From NCBI GenBank assembly GCA_000242935.3, contig CP007053.1, forward strand, positions 6,557,001-6,621,000: a DNA stretch of 64,000 bases, written 5' to 3'. The position numbers were made by a program, and so were the translations under genes. The notes beneath the pieces were generated by a model. It saw only the letters and a list, made by a program, of their open reading frames with translations, ran no database searches and was not told the DNA's origin. Each line of letters starts with the position of its first letter. The first letter of the stretch is position 1. Source of the stretch: Opitutaceae bacterium TAV5 (GTDB lineage: Bacteria > Verrucomicrobiota > Verrucomicrobiia > Opitutales > Opitutaceae). Below are positions 9,940 to 19,423 of the stretch, piece by piece.

Positions 9940-10998
9940 CTACACGTTGCCCGTCAGGAAATCCGATGGAGACTTGCCCTCCACCTTGTGAAAAATGCGG
10001 GTGAAGTAGCTGGAGTCGTCGAACCCGACGCGCATTGCGACCTCCGTCACGTTGAACCGGCCGGTCAGCAACAGTTCCTTGGCCCGGCAGATCCGCACCC
10101 GGTGGATAAACTGCGTCAGCGAGACGCCCTGGTTTTCACTGAAAATCCGGCACAGGTACTGCGGACGCACTTTCAGGTGGCGGCCGATCAGGGACAGCGA
10201 AAGCTGCTCGTTGTAGTGCTCCTCGATGAAACGGATGGCCATGCGCACCAGCCAGTGCACGGGCCTCGCATCGAGCCGTTCCTTTTTCCGGTTCAGCAAA
10301 TCGAGAAACTGGGGCGACACGCCATGGGAACGAAGGCAGCAACCGATGAACTCGGACACCGCCCGCGCCAGGCGTCCAAGCTCTTCCGGTTTCAGCGTCG
10401 GCATCGGCGGCAACTCTCCGAACAGGGCGTTGTCATGGTCCGGTCGGCTGTCGGTTGTCCCGCGTGCTCCTCCCACAAACAATGTTCCCAGGAATACATC
10501 CCCGAAAAACACCGGAGAGACAAAATCCCACACCCCGGCATAACAGACACCGCAGAAATCATGCCGTTTTTTTCGAGCCATGAAATTCGTTACATATTTG
10601 CAGCGAATGCATTTCTGAAACATATCGCCGCGTTTCCGGGCTTCGCAGAAGGGGTTATGGTGGCTGCGGTACTCCTGGGTCAGGCTGAATTCCCGGATGA
10701 TGTACGTGATGCCGATCAGATCGTGAAAGGACGCATGGAGGCCGGTGGTGCGCTCGATCATTTCGAGTTGCCACTGCAGGAGAGGAAAATCCGTTCCCCG
10801 AAACGCCGCCTCGACGGAAACCCGGGGCGTTTCAAACCAGATGTCAGCGGGATGATTTCGTCTTGTCACAACCCGACGAATACATGTCAGGAGCATCCGG
10901 AAAATCGAGCCTGTTTGGCCGGTCCGGTAAAATCGTGCTCGTTCCGGAGGAAAATCATCAGGGAAGCCGGCCGGGATTTGTCCTAAACTCCCGCTCAT
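9940..10998 (-). CDS. AraC-family transcriptional regulator with PocR-type sensory domain
   Basis: The 352-residue protein has residues about 70-190 like a PocR ligand domain, with clustered cysteines (CIRCKYV, then FCGVCYAGVWDF) and the strand FGDVFLGTLFVGG. The C-terminal 100 residues are an AraC double helix-turn-helix (LSLIGRHLKVRPQYLCRIF, and FNVTEVAMRVGFDDSSYF). PocR domains are thought to bind small hydrocarbon or polyol ligands, so the inducer is probably a sugar-derived compound. The start is uncertain: a second Met at 10896 would give 318 residues. It diverges from the secreted TIM-barrel gene by 89 bases and precedes the pseudopilin, so it may control both directions. Confidence 0.85.
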   Translation of the reverse strand: MSGSLGQIPAGFPDDFPPERARFYRTGQTGSIFRMLLTCIRRVVTRRNHPADIWFETPRVSVEAAFRGTDFPLLQWQLEMIERTTGLHASFHDLIGITYIIREFSLTQEYRSHHNPFCEARKRGDMFQKCIRCKYVTNFMARKKRHDFCGVCYAGVWDFVSPVFFGDVFLGTLFVGGARGTTDSRPDHDNALFGELPPMPTLKPEELGRLARAVSEFIGCCLRSHGVSPQFLDLLNRKKERLDARPVHWLVRMAIRFIEEHYNEQLSLSLIGRHLKVRPQYLCRIFSENQGVSLTQFIHRVRICRAKELLLTGRFNVTEVAMRVGFDDSSYFTRIFHKVEGKSPSDFLTGNV

Positions 10999-11087
10999 GC
11001 CGCCGCACCTTGCCGGAGGCTCCGTCTTCCCGTTATCCGCTTCATCCCCGTCTCCCCGTCCGCTCGTCCTGCTTCAGTCTCCCGCAA

Positions 11088-14000
11088 ATGAAACACGTTA
11101 CTATTATAATACCGCTACTCACGAGACTTGCCTCGTTTTCGCGCAACGTCGTCGTTTCCCCGGCCGGTCTGCTGGCCCTCGCCCTGGCCTTCTCTCCCGG
11201 TCCCGCCGCCTTGCGGGCCGGAGACAGGGTGATGGGCAACCTTTCCTTTCACCTCGAAACGGTCGGGAGCGGCAACGAGGTGACCGGGTTGCGGGATTTT
11301 TTCTGGCGTTCGACGCGGATAAGCCCGGCCGGCGAATTGCTCACGTTCTCGCTTCGCCTCGATGGCGTCGACCACACCCAGTTCGAGCTGGTGTCCGCCA
11401 CCGTGAATCCCGGCGGCACGCAGACGCAAATCCGGCTGACTCCCTCGGGGCGTCCCGATGTGACGGTTGACCTGGTGATGGAAACTGTCGCCTCCCGGTC
11501 CATCGCCGGCCATGCGTTCGAGGGGTTTCGTTATCAGTATCGGGTGACCCCAACCGCACCCGGTTGCGAAATCGACGAACGGACTCGCTGGTGCCTTTCG
11601 GGAAACCCCGTGACGGGCACTTTTTTTATCCGCAATGTCTACGAGGCGCTCGATTACCAGGTAGGTGGACCGGCCGGCCTGAACACGTGGAAACCTCGTG
11701 CTTCGGGAGGCGAGGAACGGCACAGCCGTTTTGGCAAGATGCAGGGCCACGATTACCAGCACATTCCCGGCGCCGGATTTCTGCTGGTGTACTTCGACGA
11801 CATCATGTCCGGCCTGATCATGAACGGGAAAAAGTCGCTGACCAACGGCGGCATCCCTCGCGATCAGGATCTTTATTATCTGGCGCAACCCCTGCTTTCG
11901 ACGCCGTGGAAAAACGTGCTGATGGACCTCACCCCGACCGCTCCGCCAAACCTGCAGCAGGATTGCCTGGAGGTGGGGAATCATGTCGACGAACACTACC
12001 GGAGCCTGCTGGCCTACCGGTTGCCCGAGCCGAAGCCGTTCCTGTGGGGCAATCCCCGCTTCGCGCGTTTCCGCTCGATGCTGCCGACCGTGGCCCGGCT
12101 CGGCTTCAAACGCATCTGGTTTTATTCGATGTGGAACAGCGTGCCGGGCCGCTCCGCCCTGTCGGTCGACGACTGGATCGTTTCCGACGCGTGGGGAGAC
12201 GGCTCGCCAGGCAGCGGATTGCAGGCGCTGGCCGACCTGTGCGCGGAGGCCCACCGCCTCGGCATCGAGGTGTACGCCTGGTTTCCGTTTGTGCATCTTT
12301 CCGACATTTCCACGCTCCTCGCCACCCATCCGGAATGGGCCTCGCGGTCGGCCCGGGATGTGACCGACCTGCTGGTCCCCCTCGATACCACGAACGAAAC
12401 GCTGCGCGATTACATCCTCGCCCGCCTGCAACCGGTTCGCGACGCCGGCCTGGACGGGCTCTGGCTGGATTCCTACCACAACTACGGCATCGAGTCCGTG
12501 CACGACAACGGAGCCGCGACGATTTCCCAGATGCCGGGCTCTCTGCTGCTGCAACAACAACTGGAGGACATGGGCTTCGGCATCTACATCGAGGGCATGT
12601 CCCCTCTCGGCCTCACCTCCTCGGCGCTCAATGCCGGCCGCCTGGCCGGCTACAGCAACGGCGGGGAATGGCGTGCGTTCAACTCCGGCTTCTATCTCGA
12701 CAAGGACAAGTACATCACCGGCGGAACGGGCACGCCGGTTTCCATCGGATCGGATATCAGCGGCGTGCCTTATTACGGCCTTTCCTCCTGGCGCTGCCCG
12801 CTCGCGCTCAAAACCCGGATCGATGTTGCCAACCCTCTCTGGGCCAATTTCACCGCCACGGAACTGGAGCAGATCAGGCTTACCAACTTCATGTACAACA
12901 GCGCGTCTGACCGCATGCAGGGCATGCCGGAGGTACTGCCGGGCGGCCTCGGCGCACGCTGGCAAAAGGCCGACGGAAGCTGGGCCATTTTCGCCTTGCT
13001 CGACGGAAACGTGGCTGTCGATCCCGGCCATGCGGTGCTCGACCTGCACGACCTTTCGTTCCTGACAACCGGCTCCGCGCTCGCGGCCCAGGCCGGCCAT
13101 GTCTACAAACAGGTGTCGTCCCTGCCCGTCTTCAACGACGCCTTCGAATCCGGCGCCTTTGCCTCTCCCCAAGGGGCGGGCGTCTCGTGGACCCGCTCGA
13201 GCACCACCGGCGTGACGAGTGTGAGTGGCCCTGAAGCGCTCGACCGGACGACGTCGGCGCTCATCTCTGACCTCGACACAACATCGAGCGAGTCCCTTGT
13301 GGCATCCTTCACTCCGCCGCCCGCCGACGAAACCACCGTGATCCGCTTCATCGCGGCGACCCACCATGTGGAAAATGCCGACAACAACAACTGGCTCGCC
13401 GTCCGCAACGGCACGGGCGACATCCGGCTCCGCCTGCGCTGGCGCCAGGGTCGCCTGCAATATGGCCCCGCCTGGACAGACTTCGGCACCTACCTGCCCG
13501 GCGAAACCCTCGTCTACACCCTGATCCTCGACGAAAGCGCCGGCACCGGCGGCATCCTCGTGAACAACGGCTCCGGCATCATGAACATCCCCATCGAAGG
13601 CAACCCGGCAGCCGGCTTCAACCGGCTCGCCTTTTCCAGCGGAGTGGTGGCCGCTTCCCGGGTAAACTGGTATCTGGATAATGTATCTGTGGATACAGCC
13701 TGGTCCTTGCTGGCCGATTCTTTCGAGTCCGGAACGTCTTCCGCTCCGCAGGGAGCCGGCGTTTCGTGGATCGCGAGCACCGGGACGACAATCGGGACGA
13801 CCGATCCTCTTTCCGGCGCATGCTCCGCGCACCTGCAGGATCACTCGTCCTCCGGCAGCGAATACCTGCTCGCCCTGCCCCCGCGGACGTCCGGCGACGG
13901 ACTTTACCGGCTCACCTTCGAGGCGAGGACGACCCATGTCGGCGCACAGCCGAACAACAATCTGGTGATCCTGCGCAACGGCCTGGGCGACGTTCGCCTG

Positions 14001-14582
14001 CGCCTGCGCTTTCAGTCGGGCAATCTCCAGACCGGTCCGTCATGGACCACGTTCGGCACCTACGGGCCGGGGACGATCATCCGTTACGACATCCTGCTTA
14101 ACGAAGCGGAAGGCACCTTCAGTGTCTTCGCGTCCAACGGAAGCTCCGCCACCAACCTTCCGCTCGAGGGAAACACCGCCCGGGGAATCGACCGGATCGA
14201 ATTCCGCACCGGCGTGATCGCTTCCTCGCAGGTGGACTGGACGATCGACAACGTCCGCCTGGAGCAGCTCCGTTTTACCGACGCGACGATCAGCCCTCGC
14301 CCGTCTGTCCCGCAACACCTCGCCGCCCAGGCCGGGGATCACGAAGCCCTGCTGACATGGACCGCCGCACCCGGCGCCACCAGCTACACGTTGAGGACCT
14401 CCCCCTCCTCCGGCGGTCCCTACACCCTGGTCGCGGCGGACATTCCCGGAACCGGCTATACGCATACCGGGCTGACCAACGGAGAAGCGCGCCATTACGT
14501 GGTCTCGGCGACAAATGCCGCCGGCGAAAGCGCCTGCTCCGTCGAAGTCGCCGTCACTCCGGAAACACCGCCCGGCGACTGA
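11088..14582 (+). CDS. Large secreted glycoside-hydrolase-like protein: TIM barrel, two lectin-like modules, Fn3 domain
   Basis: The 1164-residue protein starts at ATG 11088, which gives a signal peptide (LLALALAFSPGPAALRA). A beta-rich domain covers residues 45-300. A TIM barrel follows (LGFKRIWFYSMWNS, LCAEAHRLGIEVYAWFPF, DAGLDGLWLDSYHN), where the Asp after GLWL is in the place of the GH-D/GH13-type nucleophile. Two concanavalin-like repeats start near residues 682 (FNDAFESGAFASPQGAGVSW) and 874 (LADSFESGTSSAPQGAGVSW). A fibronectin type III domain ends the protein (from PSVPQHLAAQAGD). Export and carbohydrate activity are likely; the GH family is not settled. It diverges from the PocR-AraC gene. 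Confidence 0.65.
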   Translation: MKHVTIIIPLLTRLASFSRNVVVSPAGLLALALAFSPGPAALRAGDRVMGNLSFHLETVGSGNEVTGLRDFFWRSTRISPAGELLTFSLRLDGVDHTQFELVSATVNPGGTQTQIRLTPSGRPDVTVDLVMETVASRSIAGHAFEGFRYQYRVTPTAPGCEIDERTRWCLSGNPVTGTFFIRNVYEALDYQVGGPAGLNTWKPRASGGEERHSRFGKMQGHDYQHIPGAGFLLVYFDDIMSGLIMNGKKSLTNGGIPRDQDLYYLAQPLLSTPWKNVLMDLTPTAPPNLQQDCLEVGNHVDEHYRSLLAYRLPEPKPFLWGNPRFARFRSMLPTVARLGFKRIWFYSMWNSVPGRSALSVDDWIVSDAWGDGSPGSGLQALADLCAEAHRLGIEVYAWFPFVHLSDISTLLATHPEWASRSARDVTDLLVPLDTTNETLRDYILARLQPVRDAGLDGLWLDSYHNYGIESVHDNGAATISQMPGSLLLQQQLEDMGFGIYIEGMSPLGLTSSALNAGRLAGYSNGGEWRAFNSGFYLDKDKYITGGTGTPVSIGSDISGVPYYGLSSWRCPLALKTRIDVANPLWANFTATELEQIRLTNFMYNSASDRMQGMPEVLPGGLGARWQKADGSWAIFALLDGNVAVDPGHAVLDLHDLSFLTTGSALAAQAGHVYKQVSSLPVFNDAFESGAFASPQGAGVSWTRSSTTGVTSVSGPEALDRTTSALISDLDTTSSESLVASFTPPPADETTVIRFIAATHHVENADNNNWLAVRNGTGDIRLRLRWRQGRLQYGPAWTDFGTYLPGETLVYTLILDESAGTGGILVNNGSGIMNIPIEGNPAAGFNRLAFSSGVVAASRVNWYLDNVSVDTAWSLLADSFESGTSSAPQGAGVSWIASTGTTIGTTDPLSGACSAHLQDHSSSGSEYLLALPPRTSGDGLYRLTFEARTTHVGAQPNNNLVILRNGLGDVRLRLRFQSGNLQTGPSWTTFGTYGPGTIIRYDILLNEAEGTFSVFASNGSSATNLPLEGNTARGIDRIEFRTGVIASSQVDWTIDNVRLEQLRFTDATISPRPSVPQHLAAQAGDHEALLTWTAAPGATSYTLRTSPSSGGPYTLVAADIPGTGYTHTGLTNGEARHYVVSATNAAGESACSVEVAVTPETPPGD

Positions 14583-14755
14583 TGCACGGAGGGCGTTTCC
14601 GTCGCCGGGCATCCCTCCTCTCGCCCGTGCGGTAAAATCGTCCGTCAGGCGAGGCAAGAGCGTCCTGGCCGGACAGACGCAGGACAGATAACATCACCTC
14701 CGGAAAATCACTTCTGCCTTCTTTCCCTCACACCAGCCAGCAATCCGCATCTCCC

Positions 14756-15529
14756 ATGAAAAACATAAAATCATACAGCATTGCCTTCCTCTTCACGACC
14801 CTCTTCGCCGCCTCCCAGGGGGCGTTCGCCCAGACGGTCGTTTTTTCCGACGATTTCGAGTCCGGCAATTTCAGCAGCCCCGCGGGCCAGACACCGGTCT
14901 GGACCGTTACCCAAAACGGTGGCACCACCCAGACGACGGTTCAGACCGGCACCCTCCTCGATGGCAGCTATACCGCGGCGCTTTCCGACAGCGACGCCTC
15001 GGCGAGCGGCAGCCTGGTGGCCTCCTTTGCCAATACAGCAGGCACCGGTTCCAGAATCGAAGTCTCTGCGCTGATACGCCCGGTCAACGACTCTTCTTTC
15101 AGCGGCTTCATCGCCGTGCGGGAAGGATTCACCAACGTAGCCCGTATCCGCTTCTATCAGACAACCGGCCAGATCCAGTACGAATCGGCTACCAATGCCT
15201 GGACCACGCTGGCGTCCTACACCTCGGGCACCACCTACGACCTCAAGCTGGTCCTCGATTTCGAAACCGACAAATACGATATCTATATCAACGGCAGCAT
15301 CGTCATGAGCGGATTGAGCGCGCTCGCCAGCGTCAACGGCATCGACCGCTTTCAGGTGCAGACCGGACTGGTCGGCGCGTCGCAGGGAAGCTTCTACGTG
15401 GACAACGTGACGATTGCCACCCCCATTCCGGAAGCCGCCCATGCCGGAACCGTTTGCGGCCTCACCGTCCTGTCTGCCCTGTTCTGGTTCAGGTACCGGG
15501 GTGTCCGGGGAAAACAACGGCACCGGTGA
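14756..15529 (+). CDS. PEP-CTERM-type surface protein, lectin-like module
   Basis: The 257-residue protein has a signal peptide (SYSIAFLFTTLFAASQGAFA), then one module starting FSDDFESGNFSSPAGQTPVW that resembles the two repeats in the upstream secreted protein, and a C-terminal sorting signal: PIPEAAHAG, a hydrophobic stretch VCGLTVLSALFWF and a basic tail RYRGVRGKQR. In PEP-CTERM families this tail is cut by exosortase; here the canonical PEP is PEA. No exosortase gene is in the window. It follows the TIM-barrel gene by 173 bases on the same strand and its 3' end overlaps the remains of an oxidoreductase gene on the other strand. Confidence 0.8.
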   Translation: MKNIKSYSIAFLFTTLFAASQGAFAQTVVFSDDFESGNFSSPAGQTPVWTVTQNGGTTQTTVQTGTLLDGSYTAALSDSDASASGSLVASFANTAGTGSRIEVSALIRPVNDSSFSGFIAVREGFTNVARIRFYQTTGQIQYESATNAWTTLASYTSGTTYDLKLVLDFETDKYDIYINGSIVMSGLSALASVNGIDRFQVQTGLVGASQGSFYVDNVTIATPIPEAAHAGTVCGLTVLSALFWFRYRGVRGKQRHR

Positions 15530-15820
15530 TGCCTCCGACAACCTTGCGCGCGGTTTCTCCGGGCGTGAAAAAACCGTAGAAAGTATCGGGCATCCGGGTG
15601 CTCGTGCCTCCGGCAAAACCGTAGCGTTCGATCAGCATGACGGACCCGGCGCCAGCCTCCCGGCGGCAATGGCGGCGCAACAACCTGCGGAGCCGCCGCC
15701 AGCCACCAGAATGTCAACCGTAGCCAGCAAAGGAATACCGGGAAACGGAAGCCTGTCATGGAGTCCCTGAGCCGGAGGAACGGGATCGGAGAACGCTTTC
15801 CTCGGGATTTTGGCTGTCAC
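15489..15820 (-). pseudogene. Frameshifted, truncated FAD-dependent oxidoreductase
   Basis: A GTG start at 15820 overlaps the TGA of the pseudopilin gene by four bases (GTGA), as in a coupled operon. The first frame gives VDILVAGGGSAGCCAAIAAG, a dinucleotide fold, and then leaves the family reading near 15670. The frame one base over continues it as REAGAGSVMLIERYGFAGG and MPDTFYGFFTPGETARKVVG, until a stop at 15489. One missing base near 15670 would explain the break. Only about 110 residues remain of a family that normally has 400 or more, and the end runs under the PEP-CTERM gene of the plus strand. It is probably non-functional. Confidence 0.75.
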
Positions 15821-16581
15821 CAGGGGAGAAGATTGCCGTAGGTGATCGTGCCGCGCTTGAATTTCCGGACGCTACAGTCAACCATTCCTGCTCCGGCTGA
15901 ATCTTTCAACCGATAGGCAATGCCACCGAACGAATCCGTCCCCATGTCCACCGTGGCCGAGGGAATGAGGGTTTCGAGATCTGTCGTATTAAAATTGATA
16001 CCATTTCCGTATATCGAGGCAGCGGCGTTGCCATTGACGGGATCCTGAACACCGGTGACCACAAGAATGGTCTGGCTGGGACGCTCAATCTGGCTCGCCG
16101 GGACGACCGGTCGTCCGGAAAAGGCCGAGGTCCGTACGCCGGTGTCAGCATCCTGACGACTTCCTACGACCGCCTGGTTCATGGAATAGTGGATCAACGC
16201 ATAGGTGGGCGGATTGGCTGCCGAGCCTTTGAGCGCAGCAGGATCCTGATAAACTTCCGCACGTTCTCCCTGAGGACGATCTGTATCGATGTAGGCGTCC
16301 AGATAATCCATCCAGTACGTCACCGACGCCCCGTTGTAGTTATCATATTGGCCGGGAGCAAAGTAATCGTTGTTGGCGTTGGCGAAAAGTTGCTGCCCGA
16401 GAGCAATCTGCCGAAGGTTCGAGAGAGATTTTATGATGCGGGCCTGCTGACGGACCGAGCCGAGAACCGGAAGAATAATGGCAGCCAGCACGCCGATAAT
16501 CACGATGACGACAAGCAGCTCGATCAGGGTGAAGGCCCGGCACCGCGGGCGCCGCAGGGACGGATGTATGAAGATTGGCAT
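15817..16581 (-). CDS. Type II secretion-type pseudopilin (prepilin-like)
   Basis: Starting at ATG 16579-16581, the protein has 254 residues. [20 protein letters not shown] follows a short basic leader (SLRRPRCRA), giving a clear prepilin peptidase site, then [20 protein letters not shown], as in the PulG-like family. The long upstream open frame is rejected because it lies antisense-in-frame over the PEP-CTERM gene. It begins 23 bases after the PEP-CTERM stop and ends overlapping the start of the broken FAD oxidoreductase by four bases, so the operon order is PEP-CTERM, pseudopilin, oxidoreductase. The H-x9-DG end seen in the other two copies is weak here. No secretion machinery genes are nearby. 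Confidence 0.85.
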   Translation of the reverse strand: MPIFIHPSLRRPRCRAFTLIELLVVIVIIGVLAAIILPVLGSVRQQARIIKSLSNLRQIALGQQLFANANNDYFAPGQYDNYNGASVTYWMDYLDAYIDTDRPQGERAEVYQDPAALKGSAANPPTYALIHYSMNQAVVGSRQDADTGVRTSAFSGRPVVPASQIERPSQTILVVTGVQDPVNGNAAASIYGNGINFNTTDLETLIPSATVDMGTDSFGGIAYRLKDSAGAGMVDCSVRKFKRGTITYGNLLPW

Positions 16582-16604
16582 AAGTGAAACCACAGGACGG
16601 CGGG

Positions 16605-17558
16605 TTAGCAGATCACGGGCCGGCAGTAGCGACGCACCGCAGCAAAAATCAGCCCTCCGACGGCGCAGAGCAGGCTGACGGTCGCGGACTCGGGAATGGC
16701 TGCGGTGGCCGTCAGACCCAGCGAGTTGAGCTGGAACAACCATTGCGAGGAAGCAGTTCCGCTGCCACTGAAGGCGTCGTTTTCGAAGTACAAGCCCGCG
16801 GCAGTCACGGAGGCTGCCATCATGGCCGTGCCCGTTACGGAATAATTGAGCGAACCGAGATCGAGATTGAGGCTTCCGCTGGTGGCCGGAGTGATGGCCG
16901 CCCAGCTGGTATCGGCCACATTCTGCGTAGCGGTTGTAACCAGCTCCAGGTCGGGCGTGGTGGATGCCTGGGAGATGTAGTATTGACCGCTGGCATCCTG
17001 CACGATCCAGCGGGTGGTCGTGCCATTGGTATAGCTGCTGTTGCCGGTCACGATCGAGTAGGTGGCTGTCAGCGAACTGATAGTGACGCCTCCGCTGCTC
17101 AGGGGCGAGGCGCCTCCGGCCGTGTCGCGCCAGTCTTCCTGCCGGAAGAGCAGGTAACCGGCGAGACTGGCTGTGGTCGAGGTGGGCCATACCGTTGTGA
17201 ATGCGCTGACGACCTGGATACTGTCGGGCGTGCTCTGGACGACACGCTGCCCGCCAATGATGCCAACATTGCCCGTACCTGTCGTGTTGGAGGTAAGGAT
17301 CTCGAAACCGCCATAAAACCGCGGTCCCAGATACCCGGAGGACGGGTTCAGGGGCGCGGTATCGGTGAACGATGTGCGGAAATCACCTGGCGCAAGATTG
17401 GTGGTCGTGCGCTGGAAACTCTGGCTGGCGGTGACATAGTCACTGTTGCCCGTTGTCGGACTGTTGCCACCGTAGGCGATGACGGTAACCTGAGCGTGAA
17501 CAAAGGTGACGGAAGCGAGGCCGAAAACGGCCGCGAGAAGGCGTGCGATCTTGATCAT
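16605..17558 (-). CDS. PEP-CTERM-type exported protein
   Basis: The 317-residue protein starts at ATG 17556-17558, where a signal peptide begins ([20 protein letters not shown]). The mature part is rich in Thr, Ser and Gly, as expected of a beta-sheet surface protein, and has no domain I can name. It ends with a sorting signal: AIPESATVS, hydrophobic [13 protein letters not shown], basic RRYCR. The PEP motif is PES here. An open frame extends 37 codons upstream but adds only a basic, non-signal sequence. It is the first gene of a three-gene operon with the pseudopilin and the oxidoreductase pseudogene, and diverges from the secreted protein gene at 17819. Confidence 0.75.
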   Translation of the reverse strand: MIKIARLLAAVFGLASVTFVHAQVTVIAYGGNSPTTGNSDYVTASQSFQRTTTNLAPGDFRTSFTDTAPLNPSSGYLGPRFYGGFEILTSNTTGTGNVGIIGGQRVVQSTPDSIQVVSAFTTVWPTSTTASLAGYLLFRQEDWRDTAGGASPLSSGGVTISSLTATYSIVTGNSSYTNGTTTRWIVQDASGQYYISQASTTPDLELVTTATQNVADTSWAAITPATSGSLNLDLGSLNYSVTGTAMMAASVTAAGLYFENDAFSGSGTASSQWLFQLNSLGLTATAAIPESATVSLLCAVGGLIFAAVRRYCRPVIC

Positions 17559-17750
17559 GACACTGGGATGTTTGACGTTACGTTTGGTTGATTGCAGATG
17601 GGGCAATTCATCTGACAGGGGTAAAATGGCCGGGAAATACAGGCGCGCCACCCGCCCTTTCATCGACAAGTTGAAATCGGCGGGATCGCGCCGTCACCTG
17701 CATACCGGGCGAGAAATGCGGTCGCGAATCATGCGCCGGAACCGGTCCTG

Positions 17751-17781
17751 CCCGGATATCGACTGGTTGAAAATCCGCCCT
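17751..17781 (+). repeat. 31-base intergenic repeat, copy A
   Basis: This 31-base stretch matches 27052-27082 at 28 of 31 positions; the core, ATATCGACTGGTTGAAAA, is identical. It lies 37 bases before the ATG of the gene at 17819. Outside the two copies no full match was seen; a partial one (GGTTGAAAA) lies at 37935. It could be a regulator site or the end of a small dispersed element. Confidence 0.6.
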
Positions 17782-17818
17782 CTTGTCTCTTTGTCCGCTC
17801 GCGACACGTTGTGACCCG

Positions 17819-19396
17819 ATGCCGTTTCTTCGCCTGTCTCGTCTGCTTCCCGTGCTCCTCTCCATTCTTCTCGCCTCCTCCGCTCTCCCCGCTGCCCCGG
17901 CGTTCAGCCCGGCGGTGATCGACGAGGCCGTCGCCTGCGACCTCGCCCGCTGGGGCTATGGCCCGAAAGTGGATACCGAGTTCGGCACATGGAATACCCT
18001 GCACACCAGCCGCGCGATGTATTATCTCGCCCTCGTCGCCCGCCTCGATCCCGCCGCCCGCGCCACCGACGGCACCGTGCCGGCCGACCGTGCCCTCGAG
18101 CATGTCCGCCATGTCATCGCCGGCGGCAATGAACCCATGGCGCGCGGCGTCATCGCCGGCTGGGCGGACAATCCCCTCGCCCAGACCCTCGCCCTCGTGC
18201 GCCGCACACCCGCGCTTTGGGACCGTCTCTCGGCTGATGAACATGAACGCTGCGACTGGTTGATGCGCGCCCTCGCCGCCGCCGGCAACTATTGCCACAA
18301 CGCCGGCGCCTGGATCAAGCGCGACATCCCCCAGGCCGAATCCTGGGGCAAGTCATGGAACCCGAACCACGTCGAAGGTTACGTCGGTGTGATGATCGCC
18401 GCCTGGCACTACTTCGGGGGCGCCGATGCGGTCAACGCCGAGCTCGCTGCCTTCGATTACGAACACTGGCTCGCCGAACTGCGTCGTCTTGGCTTCCGTC
18501 ATATCGTCGGTTGCTGGGAAATGGCCGGACGCAAGCTCCTCGAAACCGGCGGCCATGACACCGGCGGAGGCTACGCCGCCGGCATGCGTCCGCCCTTCGT
18601 CTACCAGTTGCTCGAACGTCCCGCCGACCTCGATCCCTGGTTCCGCGGTGATATCCTTGGAAAAACCCGTGTGCCCTACGACCCGATGGCCCTCCTCTCG
18701 GCCCTTGTGTACCGGATGTGGCCCTACATCGTTATCAGTGAATTCCGTATCGATGATACCCTTACCGCCCGCCTCGCCGATGGCTCCCGCAGCCCGTTCG
18801 AAGGTCGCTGGGGCATGGGTTATGAATTCATATCCTGGGATGCCGGCGGTGTGCGCAGCGATGCCGGTTATGTTTACGAGGGCTTTTTCAACGAAGTGCT
18901 CACCCGCGCCACCATGCAGGCGCTCGGCACCTGGCCCGTACAGCCTACCGACGAGGCCAACCGGCTGCATGCCGCCATGTTCGTCGGCGGTTCCGATCTT
19001 CTCTACAAGATGAAGGTCGGCTGGCACGGGAAGAAAAACGGCAAACCTTCTTTCCAGGGCGCCGCGCCCGGGGGCAAGATGGGTTTCAATTTCACCCGCG
19101 ACATTTTCGAACGTCTTCAGTGTTATGATTCCGCTCCCGCAATCGACACTCCGCCGGCTGATCGCACGGCCGTCGCCGGCGAAAAAGTTGTTCTGCGCGT
19201 TCTCGGCGGCGGCGAGCCCGCCCCCGTCGTCCGCTGGCGCAAGGACGGTGCGGACGTGCCGGGTTCGCACGGCCTCGAACTCGTGCTGCCCGCGGTCACG
19301 CCTGCCGATGCCGGCAACTACACCGTCTCCCTGGAAAATCCGCTGGGCCGGGTCGAGGCCCCCCCTGCCCGCCTCATCGTGCAACCCCGTCCCTGA
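17819..19396 (+). CDS. Secreted protein, likely alpha/alpha-barrel type, with C-terminal Ig-like domain
   Basis: The 525-residue protein starts at ATG 17819, directly before a signal peptide (LLPVLLSILLASSALPAAPA). The main part (residues 25-440) is helical, with repeated Trp/His/Gly motifs such as NYCHNAGAWIKRDI, ESWGKSWNPNHVEGY and CWEMAGRKLLETGGHDTGGGY, which suggests an (alpha/alpha) toroid like those of polysaccharide lyases or GH88/105 relatives, but I cannot assign a family. The last 75 residues are an Ig/I-set-like domain (PAPVVRWRKDGADV, DAGNYTVSLENPLG). The next gene follows by 27 bases, so these secreted genes form an operon. Exported glycan-related function is inferred. Confidence 0.6.
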   Translation: MPFLRLSRLLPVLLSILLASSALPAAPAFSPAVIDEAVACDLARWGYGPKVDTEFGTWNTLHTSRAMYYLALVARLDPAARATDGTVPADRALEHVRHVIAGGNEPMARGVIAGWADNPLAQTLALVRRTPALWDRLSADEHERCDWLMRALAAAGNYCHNAGAWIKRDIPQAESWGKSWNPNHVEGYVGVMIAAWHYFGGADAVNAELAAFDYEHWLAELRRLGFRHIVGCWEMAGRKLLETGGHDTGGGYAAGMRPPFVYQLLERPADLDPWFRGDILGKTRVPYDPMALLSALVYRMWPYIVISEFRIDDTLTARLADGSRSPFEGRWGMGYEFISWDAGGVRSDAGYVYEGFFNEVLTRATMQALGTWPVQPTDEANRLHAAMFVGGSDLLYKMKVGWHGKKNGKPSFQGAAPGGKMGFNFTRDIFERLQCYDSAPAIDTPPADRTAVAGEKVVLRVLGGGEPAPVVRWRKDGADVPGSHGLELVLPAVTPADAGNYTVSLENPLGRVEAPPARLIVQPRP

Positions 19397-19423
19397 CGCA
19401 TCCCGGCCTCCGCCGTCTTACAC

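Noticed and set aside
11115-13937. 940-codon minus-strand frame over the secreted TIM-barrel gene
   Set aside because: Same type of shadow; no motif, while the plus frame has TIM-barrel motifs and repeats.
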